Below the pieces are notes generated by a model that was not told the DNA's origin, did no database searches, and worked only from the letters and a program-made list of their open reading frames with translations. This document shows positions 15,867 through 24,561 of a stretch of DNA of 64,000 nucleotides, piece after piece. Source of the stretch: an uncultured Bryobacteraceae bacterium (GTDB lineage: Bacteria > Acidobacteriota > Terriglobia > Bryobacterales > Bryobacteraceae); NCBI GenBank assembly GCA_937920635.1, contig CAKZUE010000065.1, positions 1 to 64,000 on the forward strand, given 5' to 3'. Each line of letters starts with the position of its first letter. Positions within the stretch are counted from its first letter, which is position 1. Made by a program: the position numbers and the translations under genes.

Positions 15867-17282
15867 ATGGCCGAACCCAAGGAGATTACCCGCCGCGACG
15901 CCATCAAGACGGCGGGCGCCGTCGCTGTCGCCGGCGCCGCCATCACGAAACTGGAGGGCGCGCCCGCCATCCTCAAAGCGCGCGCCGCCGCAGACCCGGT
16001 CAAATACGGCATGGTGGGCACCGGCAGCCGCGGCACGTACCTGCTGAAACACCTCAAGGGCATTGACACCGGCGCCTGCGTCGCCATCTGCGACATCAGC
16101 GATGACGCGCTGGACAAGGCTCAGAAAACGATCGGCGGCAATCCCCGCCGCTACAAGGACTACCGGGAACTGCTCTCGGACAAGGAAGTGGAAGCGGTGT
16201 TCGTGACCACGCCGCTGTTTGCTCACTTCCCTGTTACGCGCGACGCGCTCGAAGCGGGCAAGCACGTCTTCTGCGAGAAGAGCCTCGTGTTCAAGCCGGA
16301 AGAGGTCCACGCCCTGAAGGCGCTGGCGCACTCGAAGCCGAAGCAGGTGCTCCAGGTCGGCTTGCAGCGCCGCTACAGCGCCATGTATCAGGCGGCTCGG
16401 CAGATGATTGAAAAAGGGCTGCTGGGCGAAGTGGGCTTTGTGCAGGCGCAATGGCACCGCAACCCCGGCTGGAAGATGAAGAAGGGCGTGCCGAATGAGC
16501 GCATGGCCAACTGGCGCCTCTTCCGCGAGTATTCCGGCGGGCTGGTGGCCGAGCTGGCATCGCACCAGATCGACGTCGCCGACTGGATGCTGGGCATGAC
16601 GCCGGAAGCCGTGATGGGACTCGGCGCGCTCGATTACATGAAGGACGGCCGCGACATCTTCGACAACGTGCAGCTCATCTACAAATACCCGAAGGGCCGG
16701 CGGCTGGTTTGGACCAGCGTCCCCTGCTCGACCCACTGGCCGGGCGTGGGCGGCGCGCGGACCGAGATGGGCGAGATCATCGAGGGCACGCACGGCACCA
16801 TCCACATCACCATCGGCGATGACAACAACCGGCCCATCGGCATGTGGTTCCGCGAACCCAATCCGCCCTCCAAGGCCGAAGAGGCCAAGAAGGCCGCCAA
16901 GAAAGAGGAATTCAAGGCAGGCGCCACCATGGTGGCCGCCGCCGGGTCGCGCCCGCTCCCCATCCTGCTCAGCAAGGACCTGATGACGGGCAAGGAAAGC
17001 TTCCTCGAGAAAGAACTGAAATACGCCCGGCTCTGGCTCTACCAGAAAGGAATTCTGGTTCCCGAGGAAGAGAAGAACCCGGTGGACACGGCACTGGAAG
17101 CCTTCTTCCACGACACGCGCACCGGCGGCCGTCCGAAGGCGGATCTCGAGATAGGCCTGCAAGACTCGATTGCGGTGATTCTCTCCAACCTCGCCCTCGA
17201 CGAAGGGCGCATGGTGTACTTCAACGAAATCGAAAACATGGGCAAGCCCGGCGCGCCCGCGCGCCCGGCGCGCCGCGGCTGA
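15867..17282 (+). CDS. Tat-exported Gfo/Idh/MocA oxidoreductase
   Basis: A 471-residue NAD(P)-dependent oxidoreductase of the Gfo/Idh/MocA family. The N-terminus ITRRDAIKTAGAVAVAGAA is a twin-arginine signal, so the folded, cofactor-loaded enzyme is exported. The Rossmann motif GMVGTGSRGTYLL follows at about 52-64; the catalytic EKP motif is modified to EKSLV in HVFCEKSLV. Family members oxidise or rearrange sugars and cyclitols; exported forms are frequent in Bryobacteraceae and Planctomycetes, where they probably act on sugars released outside the cytoplasm. The ATG at 15867 was chosen because it begins the Tat signal. The gene stands alone and is followed by a strong hairpin terminator. 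Confidence 0.85.
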   Translation: MAEPKEITRRDAIKTAGAVAVAGAAITKLEGAPAILKARAAADPVKYGMVGTGSRGTYLLKHLKGIDTGACVAICDISDDALDKAQKTIGGNPRRYKDYRELLSDKEVEAVFVTTPLFAHFPVTRDALEAGKHVFCEKSLVFKPEEVHALKALAHSKPKQVLQVGLQRRYSAMYQAARQMIEKGLLGEVGFVQAQWHRNPGWKMKKGVPNERMANWRLFREYSGGLVAELASHQIDVADWMLGMTPEAVMGLGALDYMKDGRDIFDNVQLIYKYPKGRRLVWTSVPCSTHWPGVGGARTEMGEIIEGTHGTIHITIGDDNNRPIGMWFREPNPPSKAEEAKKAAKKEEFKAGATMVAAAGSRPLPILLSKDLMTGKESFLEKELKYARLWLYQKGILVPEEEKNPVDTALEAFFHDTRTGGRPKADLEIGLQDSIAVILSNLALDEGRMVYFNEIENMGKPGAPARPARRG

Positions 17283-17302
17283 TCGCTTTTTCTGTGCCGG
17301 AC

Positions 17303-17334
17303 AGGGCCGTGCTCCCTCCTGGGGGCGCGGCCCT
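17303..17334 (+). terminator. Hairpin terminator between convergent oxidoreductase genes
   Basis: AGGGCCGTGCTCCC (17303-17316) pairs with GGGGGCGCGGCCCT (17321-17334) over 14 bases with two G-U pairs and a 4-base loop TCCT, followed by TCTCT. The U-run is short but the stem is long. It lies between the ends of two convergent Gfo/Idh/MocA genes and could stop transcription from the left one. Confidence 0.6.
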
Positions 17335-17338
17335 TTCT

Positions 17339-18358
17339 CTATGCGCCCCCGGCGGTGACGGATTCCACGCGGCCGCTTTCCGCCGCCCTGCGGATGGCTT
17401 CGATCACCGCCATGGTGTGCAGCGAGTCCTCCAGCGGCACAGGCACCTCGCGCTCCCTCAGCACGGCTCGCGAAAACTCATCCGCCTGGATCGTGTACTG
17501 ATCGCAGACCGGCAGTTCCTCCACTTTTCGCGAGGCGCCTGACAGGTCGCTGCCGTCGTCGACAAAGATGCGGCACGGGCGGTCCGGCGGCGCATTGAAC
17601 GGGATCTCCACTTCGATGCGCGCTTTCTCCCCGAACACGGCGAACCGCTGTGCGGGCGCCAGTTGCGTGGCGCAGGTGAACACGCAGGTACCCGAGCGGA
17701 ACTCAAGCCACGCCGCGCAATAACGGTCGACGCCGAATTCAGGGTCGAACTCCAGCGAGCCGCTGACGCGCAGCGGCTCCTCGCCGAACAGGAACCGCGA
17801 AAGAAAGATGGGATAGCAGCCGATGTCCATCAATCCGCCGCCGCCCCACGCAGACACGTTCCGCACGTTCGCCGGGTCGCGGTTGAAGTAGCTGAACCAT
17901 GCCTGGATCTGCCGCAAACGGCCGATGGCGCCGCTTTGGACAAGCTCTTTCACGCGCAGCCATTGCGGGTGCGTCCGCACCATGAACGCCTCGCCGGCGC
18001 ACAGTCCTGTCCGGTTGCGCGTTTCGATCAGCGTGCGCACTTCTTCCACCGACAGCCCGAGCGGCTTCTCGCACAGGACGTGCTTGCCGGCTTCGAGGGC
18101 GCGGACAGACCACGGCACATGCAGATGGTTGGGCAGCGGGTTGTAGATGACGTCGATCTCCGGGTCCGCGAGCAGCTCCTCGTACGATCCGTAGGAGCGT
18201 TCCAGTCCCAGCGACCGCGCCACGCCGCGGGCTTTTTCCCGGTCGCGCGACGCGATGGCCGCCGCCTCGCACCGCTGGCTGCGGCGCATGGCCGGAATCA
18301 CTTTCTGGACGGCGATCTTCGCCGCCCCGAGGATGCCCCAGCGGAGCTTGCGCGGCAT
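17339..18358 (-). CDS. Cytoplasmic Gfo/Idh/MocA oxidoreductase
   Basis: A 339-residue NAD(P)-dependent oxidoreductase without a signal peptide. The Rossmann motif WGILGAAKIAVQKVIPAM is at 7-24, and the canonical catalytic motif CEKPLGLSVEE (Lys in EKP) is intact, followed by a beta-sheet C-terminal domain (WGGGGLMDIGCYPI). The sequence is closest to trans-dihydrodiol or glucose-fructose-oxidoreductase-like members; the substrate is unknown. It starts 6 bp after the downstream half of the YeeE/YedE transporter, so it is probably the last gene of that operon, an unexpected pairing of sulfur-compound transport and sugar oxidation that may be only incidental. Confidence 0.85.
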   Translation of the reverse strand: MPRKLRWGILGAAKIAVQKVIPAMRRSQRCEAAAIASRDREKARGVARSLGLERSYGSYEELLADPEIDVIYNPLPNHLHVPWSVRALEAGKHVLCEKPLGLSVEEVRTLIETRNRTGLCAGEAFMVRTHPQWLRVKELVQSGAIGRLRQIQAWFSYFNRDPANVRNVSAWGGGGLMDIGCYPIFLSRFLFGEEPLRVSGSLEFDPEFGVDRYCAAWLEFRSGTCVFTCATQLAPAQRFAVFGEKARIEVEIPFNAPPDRPCRIFVDDGSDLSGASRKVEELPVCDQYTIQADEFSRAVLREREVPVPLEDSLHTMAVIEAIRRAAESGRVESVTAGGA

Positions 18359-18364
18359 GGCGGC

Positions 18365-18907
18365 TCAGGACTCGGCGCGCCGGTCCAGCCAGCGGAAGAA
18401 GAACCAGGCGAACAGCGCGAGCGCGCCGAACCACACGGCCGCCGGCACGCCCGTCAGTTGCGGCAGCGTCACCGGACCGAGATCGACAGGCGCTCTCAGC
18501 GCGCGCGTGCAGGCCACGTCGAATTCCGAGTAGACGGCAGCGCCGATCGTCATGCCCAGCAGACCCCACCAGGCATCGCGCTTGCCTTCGCCCGCGGCTG
18601 CCACCGCGGTGCCCGGGCAATAGCCGAGGAACACCATCGCCGGCCCGAAGATCAGCGCCCCCACGATGATCGACAGCAGGTGCGCCGGCTTGACGCTCAG
18701 CTCGACCCAGCCCGCGGCGAGCATCGCGTAGACGCCGGCGCCGCCCACCAGGATCGCCGTCATCATCACCTTCATCACCGTGAAGTCGCGCAGCAGAAAC
18801 TGGCTCACGATGACGCGGCGGTCCGACACCCGGCCCTTCTGGAGGAAGAACCCGAACAGAAAGCCTGTCAGAAGGCCGAGCAACAGGCGCGGCAACGGTT
18901 CAAACAT
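18365..18907 (-). CDS. YeeE/YedE-type transporter, second half (DUF6691-like)
   Basis: A 180-residue membrane protein with about five hydrophobic segments and the signature GYCPGTAVAAAGEG, in which the Cys is thought to handle sulfur compounds in the YeeE/YedE family (thiosulfate uptake, or sulfur trafficking with Sox or rhodanese proteins). In many bacteria the transporter is split into two half-length genes, as here: this protein carries the GYCPGT half and the upstream 18911-19405 gene the GCTSGNG half. The two are separated by 3 bp and must be co-translated. No rhodanese or sulfurtransferase gene is adjacent. Confidence 0.85.
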   Translation of the reverse strand: MFEPLPRLLLGLLTGFLFGFFLQKGRVSDRRVIVSQFLLRDFTVMKVMMTAILVGGAGVYAMLAAGWVELSVKPAHLLSIIVGALIFGPAMVFLGYCPGTAVAAAGEGKRDAWWGLLGMTIGAAVYSEFDVACTRALRAPVDLGPVTLPQLTGVPAAVWFGALALFAWFFFRWLDRRAES

Positions 18908-18910
18908 GGC

Positions 18911-19405
18911 TTAGCGGACCTCCTTCTTGAAGAGCAGCGCCGTGGCGACGCCGGAGGCGAAGATCGAGAGGAAGAACACCCACCCCGACAGCGCCAGTTG
19001 CAGCGAGCCGGAGATGCCGTTGCCGCTGGTGCAGCCGTTGGCGATGCGCGCCCCGATCATCAGGAAGAACCCGCCGAGCACCGCCTCTGCGATGCGCCGC
19101 CCGGATGGCCTTTCGCTGCTGGCGATGCTGCCCAGACGCCCGGCTGCCAGCGCGCCGAGCGCCACGCCGATCACCAGGAAAAACTCCCAGTCGAACAGCG
19201 GCTTCAGCTTCGCCAGATAAGGAGTCGCCTCCACATGAGCCGGAGCGAAGATGCCCTCAATCCACGCAACCAGCCGCACGAAGGCGGAAGAGATGCCCAG
19301 CGGGCGCCGCGCCGTCAGAAACGCGAACCAGCTCAGCACGCCGATCGCCGCGCCCACGGCGTAAGGTGACCAGGAGGCCCGTTTCAGTGCTTGCACAGCC
19401 AACAT
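18911..19405 (-). CDS. YeeE/YedE-type transporter, first half
   Basis: A 164-residue membrane protein, first half of the split sulfur-compound transporter. The family signature GCTSGNGISG with its conserved Cys is near residue 125, and four to five hydrophobic segments are visible (YAVGAAIGVLSWFAFL, FFLVIGVALGALAAG, GWVFFLSIFASGVATALLF). ATG 19405 is used. It lies within TAGAATG: TAGAAT (19408-19403) overlaps this ATG, and a GTG at 19396 lies 7 nt downstream of that box, so a leaderless start at 19396 is a real alternative. It leads the operon with the second half and a Gfo/Idh/MocA gene. Confidence 0.82.
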   Translation of the reverse strand: MLAVQALKRASWSPYAVGAAIGVLSWFAFLTARRPLGISSAFVRLVAWIEGIFAPAHVEATPYLAKLKPLFDWEFFLVIGVALGALAAGRLGSIASSERPSGRRIAEAVLGGFFLMIGARIANGCTSGNGISGSLQLALSGWVFFLSIFASGVATALLFKKEVR

Positions 19406-19463
19406 TCTATCGTGCGAACGGTAAAAGCAATGGGGACACTCTCGAAAATCGAAAAACGAAACC

Positions 19464-19489
19464 GGGGGGACAGTCCCGCCCGGGCGGGA
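19464..19489. repeat. Nested palindromes in a 356-bp gene-free stretch
   Basis: In the gap 19406-19761 I see no gene. It contains GGGAC-A-GTCCC (19467-19477) running into the perfect 16-bp palindrome TCCCGCCCGGGCGGGA (19474-19489), then GTTTTCC. CTCGAAAATCG occurs twice (19441-19451, 19526-19536). The look is that of REP-like or RAYT-associated palindromes, but no transposase is present and only one unit is seen. Confidence 0.35.
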
Positions 19490-19732
19490 GTTTTCCGTGA
19501 TCCGCCCCGCGCTGCGGCCGCTGCCTCGAAAATCGCCCAGCAACCAATTGCAAGGAAACCACGTTCGCTGTTGATTTCACTCCATAGGGCGAGGTGGCAG
19601 GGGCGTGCCAACTTTCATCCATGCTGATGTCCCGCAGGGTCATGGCGGTTCGCTCCCGCGGCCTCCGGCCGCTGCGCTCGCGGCACTGAACCGCGCCTGC
19701 CCATCTGCTTGTCCCACCCCGCCCCGCAATGA

Positions 19733-19738
19733 TAGATT
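19733..19738 (+). promoter_or_regulatory. -10-like box TAGATT before the sugar transporter gene
   Basis: TAGATT lies 23 nt before the ATG at 19762, predicting a leader of about 17 nt. It overlaps the codons of the upstream in-frame ATG at 19729, which argues that translation begins at 19762. Confidence 0.4.
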
Positions 19739-19761
19739 TGCCCCTGACCCGTCTCATCCCC

Positions 19762-21090
19762 ATGCGACTCAACGCCACCCTCGTCAAGTCCACCGTCGTC
19801 GCCGCCCTCGGCGGGCTCCTGTTCGGCTTCGACACCGCCGTCATCGCCGGCGCCACCAGCGCGCTGGAGAAGCTCTTTTCCCTCTCCCCCGCCATGCTCG
19901 GCTTCACCGTCGCCAGCGCGCTCTACGGCACCATCATCGGCGCCATGTTCGCCGGCATCCCCGGCGACCGCTATGGCCGCCGCGCCAGCCTGCGCCTGCT
20001 CGCCGTCTTCTACTTCGTCTCCGCTCTCGGCTGCGCGCTCGCCTGGAACTGGACCTCGTTCGTTGTCTCGCGGTTCCTCGCCGGTCTCGCCATCGGCGGC
20101 TCTTCCGTGCTCGGTCCCATGTATATCGCCGAAATCGCCCCCGCCCGCTGGCGCGGCCGCCTCGTTGGCTTCTTCCAGTTCAATATCGTCTTCGGAATTC
20201 TGCTCGCCTATTTCTCCAATTACCTGATCGGCCTCGCCGGCTTCGGCGACGCCGAATGGCGCTGGAAACTCGGCGTCGCCGCCGCCCCCGCCGCGCTCTT
20301 CCTGCTGATGCTTTATACGATCCCCGAAAGCCCCCGCTGGCTTGTCAAGAAACAGCGCGTCCCGGAAGCCGGCGATGTGCTGCGCCGCAACGGCGAGCCT
20401 GAATGGGAAAAAGAGCTCGCCGAGATCGTGGCTTCCATCGATGCCGAACACGGCCACGCCGACGAACCGCTCTTCCAGCGCAAATACCGCCTGCCCGTCT
20501 TTCTCGCCATCGCCATCGGCATGTTCAACCAGTTGAGCGGCATCAACGCCATCCTGTATTACCTCAACGACATCTTCGCCCGCGCCGGCTTCGACAAAGT
20601 CTCCGGCGACCTGCAAGCCGTCGCCGTCGGCTTCACCAACCTCGCCGCCACCATCATCGCCATGAGCGTCATCGACAGGATTGGCCGCAAGAGCATGCTG
20701 CTCGCCGGCAGCGTGGGCTGCGCCGCCAGCCTCGCCGGCGTCGCCTGGATCTTCTCCACCCACGCGCACCAGCACCTGCTCGTCTGGCTGCTGGTCGCCT
20801 TCATCGCCTTTTTCGCCTTCTCGCAGGGCGCCGTCATCTGGGTCTACCTGAGCGAAATCTTCCCCACCCGCGTCCGCGCCAAAGGCCAAAGCCTCGGCAG
20901 CTTCACCCACTGGGCGATGAACGCCGTCATCAGCGGCATCTTCCCCGTCATCGCCGCCTCTTCCGGCGCCGCGCCCTTCGTGCTGTTCTCCGTCATGATG
21001 GCCGTGCAGTTCTTCGTCGTTCTGGCGCTGTTCCCCGAAACCAAAGGCCACACTCTCGAAGAGATGCAGCACAAGCTCGGCATCGCCTGA
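19762..21090 (+). CDS. MFS sugar transporter (sugar porter family)
   Basis: A 442-residue twelve-helix transporter of the sugar porter family, probably a proton-coupled hexose or pentose importer. All family motifs are visible: GGLLFGFDTAVIAGA in helix 1, GDRYGRR in the loop after helix 2, the helix 4 start RFLAGLAIGG, APARWRGRLV, PESPRWLV at the end of the N-half, QLSGINAILYY in helix 7, DRIGRK, and PETKG at the C-terminus. The substrate is not determined. The neighbouring DUF1080 protein could release the sugar it imports. The gene has C-rich third codon positions, unlike genes after 32 kb, which fits the strand-composition switch noted as a finding. Confidence 0.9.
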   Translation: MRLNATLVKSTVVAALGGLLFGFDTAVIAGATSALEKLFSLSPAMLGFTVASALYGTIIGAMFAGIPGDRYGRRASLRLLAVFYFVSALGCALAWNWTSFVVSRFLAGLAIGGSSVLGPMYIAEIAPARWRGRLVGFFQFNIVFGILLAYFSNYLIGLAGFGDAEWRWKLGVAAAPAALFLLMLYTIPESPRWLVKKQRVPEAGDVLRRNGEPEWEKELAEIVASIDAEHGHADEPLFQRKYRLPVFLAIAIGMFNQLSGINAILYYLNDIFARAGFDKVSGDLQAVAVGFTNLAATIIAMSVIDRIGRKSMLLAGSVGCAASLAGVAWIFSTHAHQHLLVWLLVAFIAFFAFSQGAVIWVYLSEIFPTRVRAKGQSLGSFTHWAMNAVISGIFPVIAASSGAAPFVLFSVMMAVQFFVVLALFPETKGHTLEEMQHKLGIA

Positions 21091-21117
21091 CGCGGGCGCG
21101 CGCCGCGCGCACTGTGA

Positions 21118-21123
21118 TAGATT
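21118..21123 (+). promoter_or_regulatory. -10-like box TAGATT, leaderless arrangement
   Basis: TAGATT ends 9 nt before the ATG at 21133, with no Shine-Dalgarno sequence between. It predicts a separate leaderless transcript for the DUF1080 gene. Confidence 0.45.
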
Positions 21124-21132
21124 GCTCGCGTC

Positions 21133-21768
21133 ATGCTGCTTCGCGCAATTCTGCTCTCCGTACTTGTCTGTGCCTCTTGCGCCGCCGCCGATTGGATCGA
21201 CCTCACGCCGCCCGACACGCCCCTCGGCAAAGAAGTGCCGGGCTGGACCCGCGTCCCCATTCCGCCGGTCGGACCCGTCGACAACACTCCTCAATGGCAG
21301 GTCGATGCGGCTGCGAAGACCATCCTCTGCACCGGCAAGGGCGGACACGAGTGGCTCCGCTATGACAGGGAGTTCGGCGATTTCGTCCTCGAACTCGAGT
21401 GGCGCTTCACGCCGATACCGGGCGAGACGAAGTACAACAGCGGCATCGGCGTCCGCCTCTCGCGCTTCGGCGAAATCTGGTACCAGGCTCAGACCGGCCT
21501 CGCCGGCGGCTACCTGTTCGGCGTCAATCTCGTCAACGGCGAATTGACCCGCGTCATGCTCCGCGATCAGATGACGGAAAACCGCGTCAAGCCCGCCGGC
21601 GAATGGAACCGCTACGAGATCCGCGCCGAGGGCGGCACGATCACGCTCTCCGTCAACGGCGCCGTGGTCAACACGTTCACCGGCGCCGCGCTGCGCAAGG
21701 GCTACATCGGACTCGAAGCCGAAGGCTTTGAAATCGCCTTCCGCAACATCCGCATCCGCCCGCTGTAA
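21133..21768 (+). CDS. Secreted DUF1080 protein (3-keto-disaccharide hydrolase-like)
   Basis: A 211-residue exported protein. Residues 1-18 are a signal peptide (MLLRAILLSVLVCASCAA). The mature chain is one DUF1080 domain, a concanavalin/LamG-like beta sandwich: FGDFVLELEWRF, YNSGIGVRL, GEWNRYEIRAEGGTITLSVN and GYIGLEAEGFEIAFRNIRIRPL are the usual family strands. Some members hydrolyse 3-keto-glycosides made by Gfo/Idh/MocA oxidoreductases; others only bind carbohydrate. Given two such oxidoreductases within 6 kb, an exported keto-glycoside pathway is a reasonable but unproven inference. It follows the sugar transporter by 42 bp. Confidence 0.85.
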   Translation: MLLRAILLSVLVCASCAAADWIDLTPPDTPLGKEVPGWTRVPIPPVGPVDNTPQWQVDAAAKTILCTGKGGHEWLRYDREFGDFVLELEWRFTPIPGETKYNSGIGVRLSRFGEIWYQAQTGLAGGYLFGVNLVNGELTRVMLRDQMTENRVKPAGEWNRYEIRAEGGTITLSVNGAVVNTFTGAALRKGYIGLEAEGFEIAFRNIRIRPL

Positions 21769-21783
21769 ACTGCGCTCGCCGGC

Positions 21784-23082
21784 TCAGAACCCCGGCGCCT
21801 TCCACGCGATCTCGCCGCCCACCACCGTCACGATCGGCCCGCCGCGGAACGTGCGCCCGCTGAACGGCGTGTTCGCGCTCTTCGAGAGCGATTTCTTCAC
21901 GTCGTACGTCCACGGATACTCGGGGTGGAAAATCGTGACGTCGCCCGCGTAGCCCGGCTTCAACGCGCCGCGCGCCTGCCCGCCCTTCCACCCGATCACC
22001 CGCGCCGGCTCGCTCGTAAACAGCGCAATCAGCCGGTTGAGCGAAACCCGCCCCGTGTGCACCAGCACTTCCAGGGCGATCCCCAGCGCCGTCTCCAGCC
22101 CGATGATGCCGAACGGGCAGCGCTCGAACTCCTGCATCTTGTCGTCGCCCGCGTGCGGCGCGTGGTCCGTGGCCAGGCAATCCACCGTGCCGTGGATGAC
22201 GCCTTCGATCACCGCCTCCACATGCTCGGGCCCGCGCAGCGGCGGCTTCATCTTGTAATTGGAATCGTACGGCCGCATATGGCCCGTGTGCAGCGCGATG
22301 TGATGCGGCGTGGCCTCGCACGTCACCGGCAGCCCGCGCCGCCGCGCGAACTCCACCATCGCCACCGCGTTCTTCGTCGAAATGTGCGCCACATGGTAGC
22401 GCGCGCCGGTCAGCTCGGCCAGCAGGATGTCCCGCGCCACCATCACGTCTTCCGCCGCCGCCGGAATCCCCCTCAGCCCCAGCCGCACGCTGTCGGCGCA
22501 CTCGTGCATGTCGCCGCCGGCCGACAAATGCAGGTCCTCGCAGTGCTGGATCACCGGAATGTCCAGCGCCCGCGCCGTCTCCATCGCCCGCCGCATCACC
22601 CGCGCGTTCATCACCGGGCGCCCGTCGTCGCTGATGGCCACCGCGCCCGCCGCCGCCATCGAGCCGATCGACGCCAGCTCCTCTCCCTCGCTGCCCTTCG
22701 TGATCGCGCCGATCGGAAACACGTTCACCACCGCCTCGCGCCGCGCCTTCTCCACAATGTAGGTGGTCACCGTCGCCGAATCGTTCACCGGATTCGTGTT
22801 CGGCATGCAGCACACCGTGGTGAAGCCGCCCGCCGCCGCCGCGCGCGAGCCCGTGGCGATGGTTTCGGCGTGCGTGAATCCCGGCTCGCGCAGATGCACG
22901 TGGATGTCGATGAAGCCCGGCGCCACCACCAGCCCCGCCGCGTCCAGCGTGTCCGCGCCCGGCGCCGTCAGATCCGGCCCCACCGCGGCGATGCGCCCGT
23001 CTTCGATCAGCACGTCGGCCACGCCGTCGTGGCCCGATGCCGGGCAGATCACCCTGCCATTGCGGATCAGCAGTCGTTTCAC
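21784..23082 (-). CDS. pyrC: Dihydroorotase
   Basis: A 432-residue amidohydrolase that closes carbamoyl-aspartate to dihydroorotate in pyrimidine synthesis. The metal-binding HxH is in DIHVHLREPG near residues 59-68, preceded by GLVVAPGFID; CMPNTNPVND, the Asp-containing ISDDGRPV, VIQHCED, YHVAHISTKNAV and the final metal-ligand Asp in LATDHAPH are all present. This is class I dihydroorotase (longer form, as in Bacillus PyrC). Its ATG overlaps the end of pyrB by 4 bp, so the two are translationally coupled; class I enzymes often associate physically with aspartate transcarbamoylase. Confidence 0.95.
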   Translation of the reverse strand: MKRLLIRNGRVICPASGHDGVADVLIEDGRIAAVGPDLTAPGADTLDAAGLVVAPGFIDIHVHLREPGFTHAETIATGSRAAAAGGFTTVCCMPNTNPVNDSATVTTYIVEKARREAVVNVFPIGAITKGSEGEELASIGSMAAAGAVAISDDGRPVMNARVMRRAMETARALDIPVIQHCEDLHLSAGGDMHECADSVRLGLRGIPAAAEDVMVARDILLAELTGARYHVAHISTKNAVAMVEFARRRGLPVTCEATPHHIALHTGHMRPYDSNYKMKPPLRGPEHVEAVIEGVIHGTVDCLATDHAPHAGDDKMQEFERCPFGIIGLETALGIALEVLVHTGRVSLNRLIALFTSEPARVIGWKGGQARGALKPGYAGDVTIFHPEYPWTYDVKKSLSKSANTPFSGRTFRGGPIVTVVGGEIAWKAPGF

Positions 23083-23990
23083 GGCAACAGCACCCTCTCG
23101 AGCACAGCCATGCGCACCGGCACGCCGTTCTCCACCTGGTTCAGGATCATCGACCGCTGCGAGTCCGCCACCTCCGACGAGATCTCCCGCCCGCGGTTCA
23201 TCGGCCCCGGGTGCATCACGATCACGTCAGGATGCGCCAGATCCACGTGCTCCTGCCGCAGCCCGTAAAAGCGGAAGTACTCGCCCGCCTGCATCTGCGG
23301 CTCGTGGATCCTCTCCAGTTGCACGCGCAGCATCATGATCACGTTCGCCCCGCGCACCGCGCGCCGCATGTCGTATTCGATCTCGACGCCCCTGGCCATC
23401 GCCGCCATCTCGCGCGGCAGCAGCGCCGGCGGACCGCACAGCACGACGCTGGCGCCGAACTTGGACAGCAGAAAAATGTTGGACCGCGCCACCCGGCTGT
23501 GCAGGATGTCGCCGATGATCACCACCCGCAGCCCCTCCAGCCTCCCGCAGCGGTCCAGAATCGTGCGCGCATCCAGCAGCGCCTGCGTCGGATGCTCGTG
23601 CGTGCCGTCGCCCGCGTTCACGATCGGTGTCGACAGGTGCCGCGCCAGAAAGTGCGGCGCGCCCGACGCCTGATGCCGCATCACGATCACCGACGGCCGC
23701 ATCGCCGAGAGCGTGTTCAGCGTGTCCACCAGGCTCTCGCCTTTCGCCACGCTCGACCCCGCGGCCGTGATGGACAGCGTGTCCGCGCCCAGCCGGTGCG
23801 CGGCGATCTCGAAACTCGACCGCGTCCGCGTCGAGTTCTCGAAAAACGCGTTCACCACCATCATGCCCGTGCAGGTGTTCACCCGCGCGAACGTCGGCCC
23901 GCCATGCGGCTGGAACGCCACGGCGCGGTTCAGGATGCGCTCGATTTCCGTGCGGTCCAGGTCTTCAATCCCCAGCAGGCTGCGGCCCAT
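23079..23990 (-). CDS. pyrB: Aspartate carbamoyltransferase catalytic chain
   Basis: A 303-residue enzyme that condenses carbamoyl phosphate and aspartate. The carbamoyl-phosphate site FENSTRTRSSFEIAAHRLGA is near 50-69, the 80s-loop is GSSVAKGESLVDT, and HPTQALLD and the C-terminal HPGPMNRG, which binds aspartate, are intact. No pyrI regulatory gene is present, in keeping with the Bacillus-like arrangement pyrR-pyrB-pyrC. It begins 11 bp after pyrR and overlaps pyrC by 4 bp, forming a three-gene operon. Confidence 0.95.
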   Translation of the reverse strand: MGRSLLGIEDLDRTEIERILNRAVAFQPHGGPTFARVNTCTGMMVVNAFFENSTRTRSSFEIAAHRLGADTLSITAAGSSVAKGESLVDTLNTLSAMRPSVIVMRHQASGAPHFLARHLSTPIVNAGDGTHEHPTQALLDARTILDRCGRLEGLRVVIIGDILHSRVARSNIFLLSKFGASVVLCGPPALLPREMAAMARGVEIEYDMRRAVRGANVIMMLRVQLERIHEPQMQAGEYFRFYGLRQEHVDLAHPDVIVMHPGPMNRGREISSEVADSQRSMILNQVENGVPVRMAVLERVLLP

Positions 23991-24001
23991 GGCGCGCCTC
24001 C

Positions 24002-24553
24002 TCAGCCGGCCTTCTCCACCAGCATCACTTTTTCGACGCCGTCGATCTCCTGGAACTTCACCTCGATGATCTCCCGCGAGGAGGTGGGCACCTTGCGGCC
24101 AATGAACTGCGCCTCGATGGGCAACTCGCGGTGCCCGCGGTCGATCAGCACCAGCAGTTGCACGCGCGCCGGACGGCCGTGCTCGAACAACGCGTCCAGC
24201 GCCGCCCGCACCGTGCGGCCCGTGTAGAGCACATCGTCCATCAGGATCACGTCTTTGCCCGTGACCGGAAAGTCGATCTGCGTGCCGCTGACCACCGGCT
24301 TCGGCCCCACGGTGGAGAGATCGTCGCGGTACAGCGTGATGTCGATGGCCCCGACGGGGACCTTGATATTTTCGAGCGCCTCGATTTTACGGGCAATGCG
24401 CTCGGCCATCGGCACGCCGCGCCGCCGGATGCCGATGAAGGCCAGGTTCGCCGGATCGGCCGTCTTCTCCAGCACCTCGTGCGCCAGCCGCACCAGCGTG
24501 CGGTCCATCTCGGAGGCGCTCATCAATTGGGCTTTTTCACGCGTTGCGCTCAT
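24002..24553 (-). CDS. pyrR: PyrR, bifunctional pyr regulator and uracil phosphoribosyltransferase
   Basis: A 183-residue protein of the PRTase type I family. The PRPP-binding loop VILMDDVLYTGRT is intact and the C-terminal GHRELPIEAQFIGRKVPTS is the PyrR signature. In Bacillus PyrR binds leader RNA to attenuate the operon; it also has uracil phosphoribosyltransferase activity. Here TACACT (24567-24562) sits 8 nt before the ATG, so the predicted mRNA has no leader in which an attenuator could fold, and none is visible between pyrR and pyrB (11 bp). The protein may act mainly as a phosphoribosyltransferase, or on another site. It leads the pyrR-pyrB-pyrC operon. Confidence 0.93.
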   Translation of the reverse strand: MSATREKAQLMSASEMDRTLVRLAHEVLEKTADPANLAFIGIRRRGVPMAERIARKIEALENIKVPVGAIDITLYRDDLSTVGPKPVVSGTQIDFPVTGKDVILMDDVLYTGRTVRAALDALFEHGRPARVQLLVLIDRGHRELPIEAQFIGRKVPTSSREIIEVKFQEIDGVEKVMLVEKAG

Positions 24554-24561
24554 CGGAGTTC

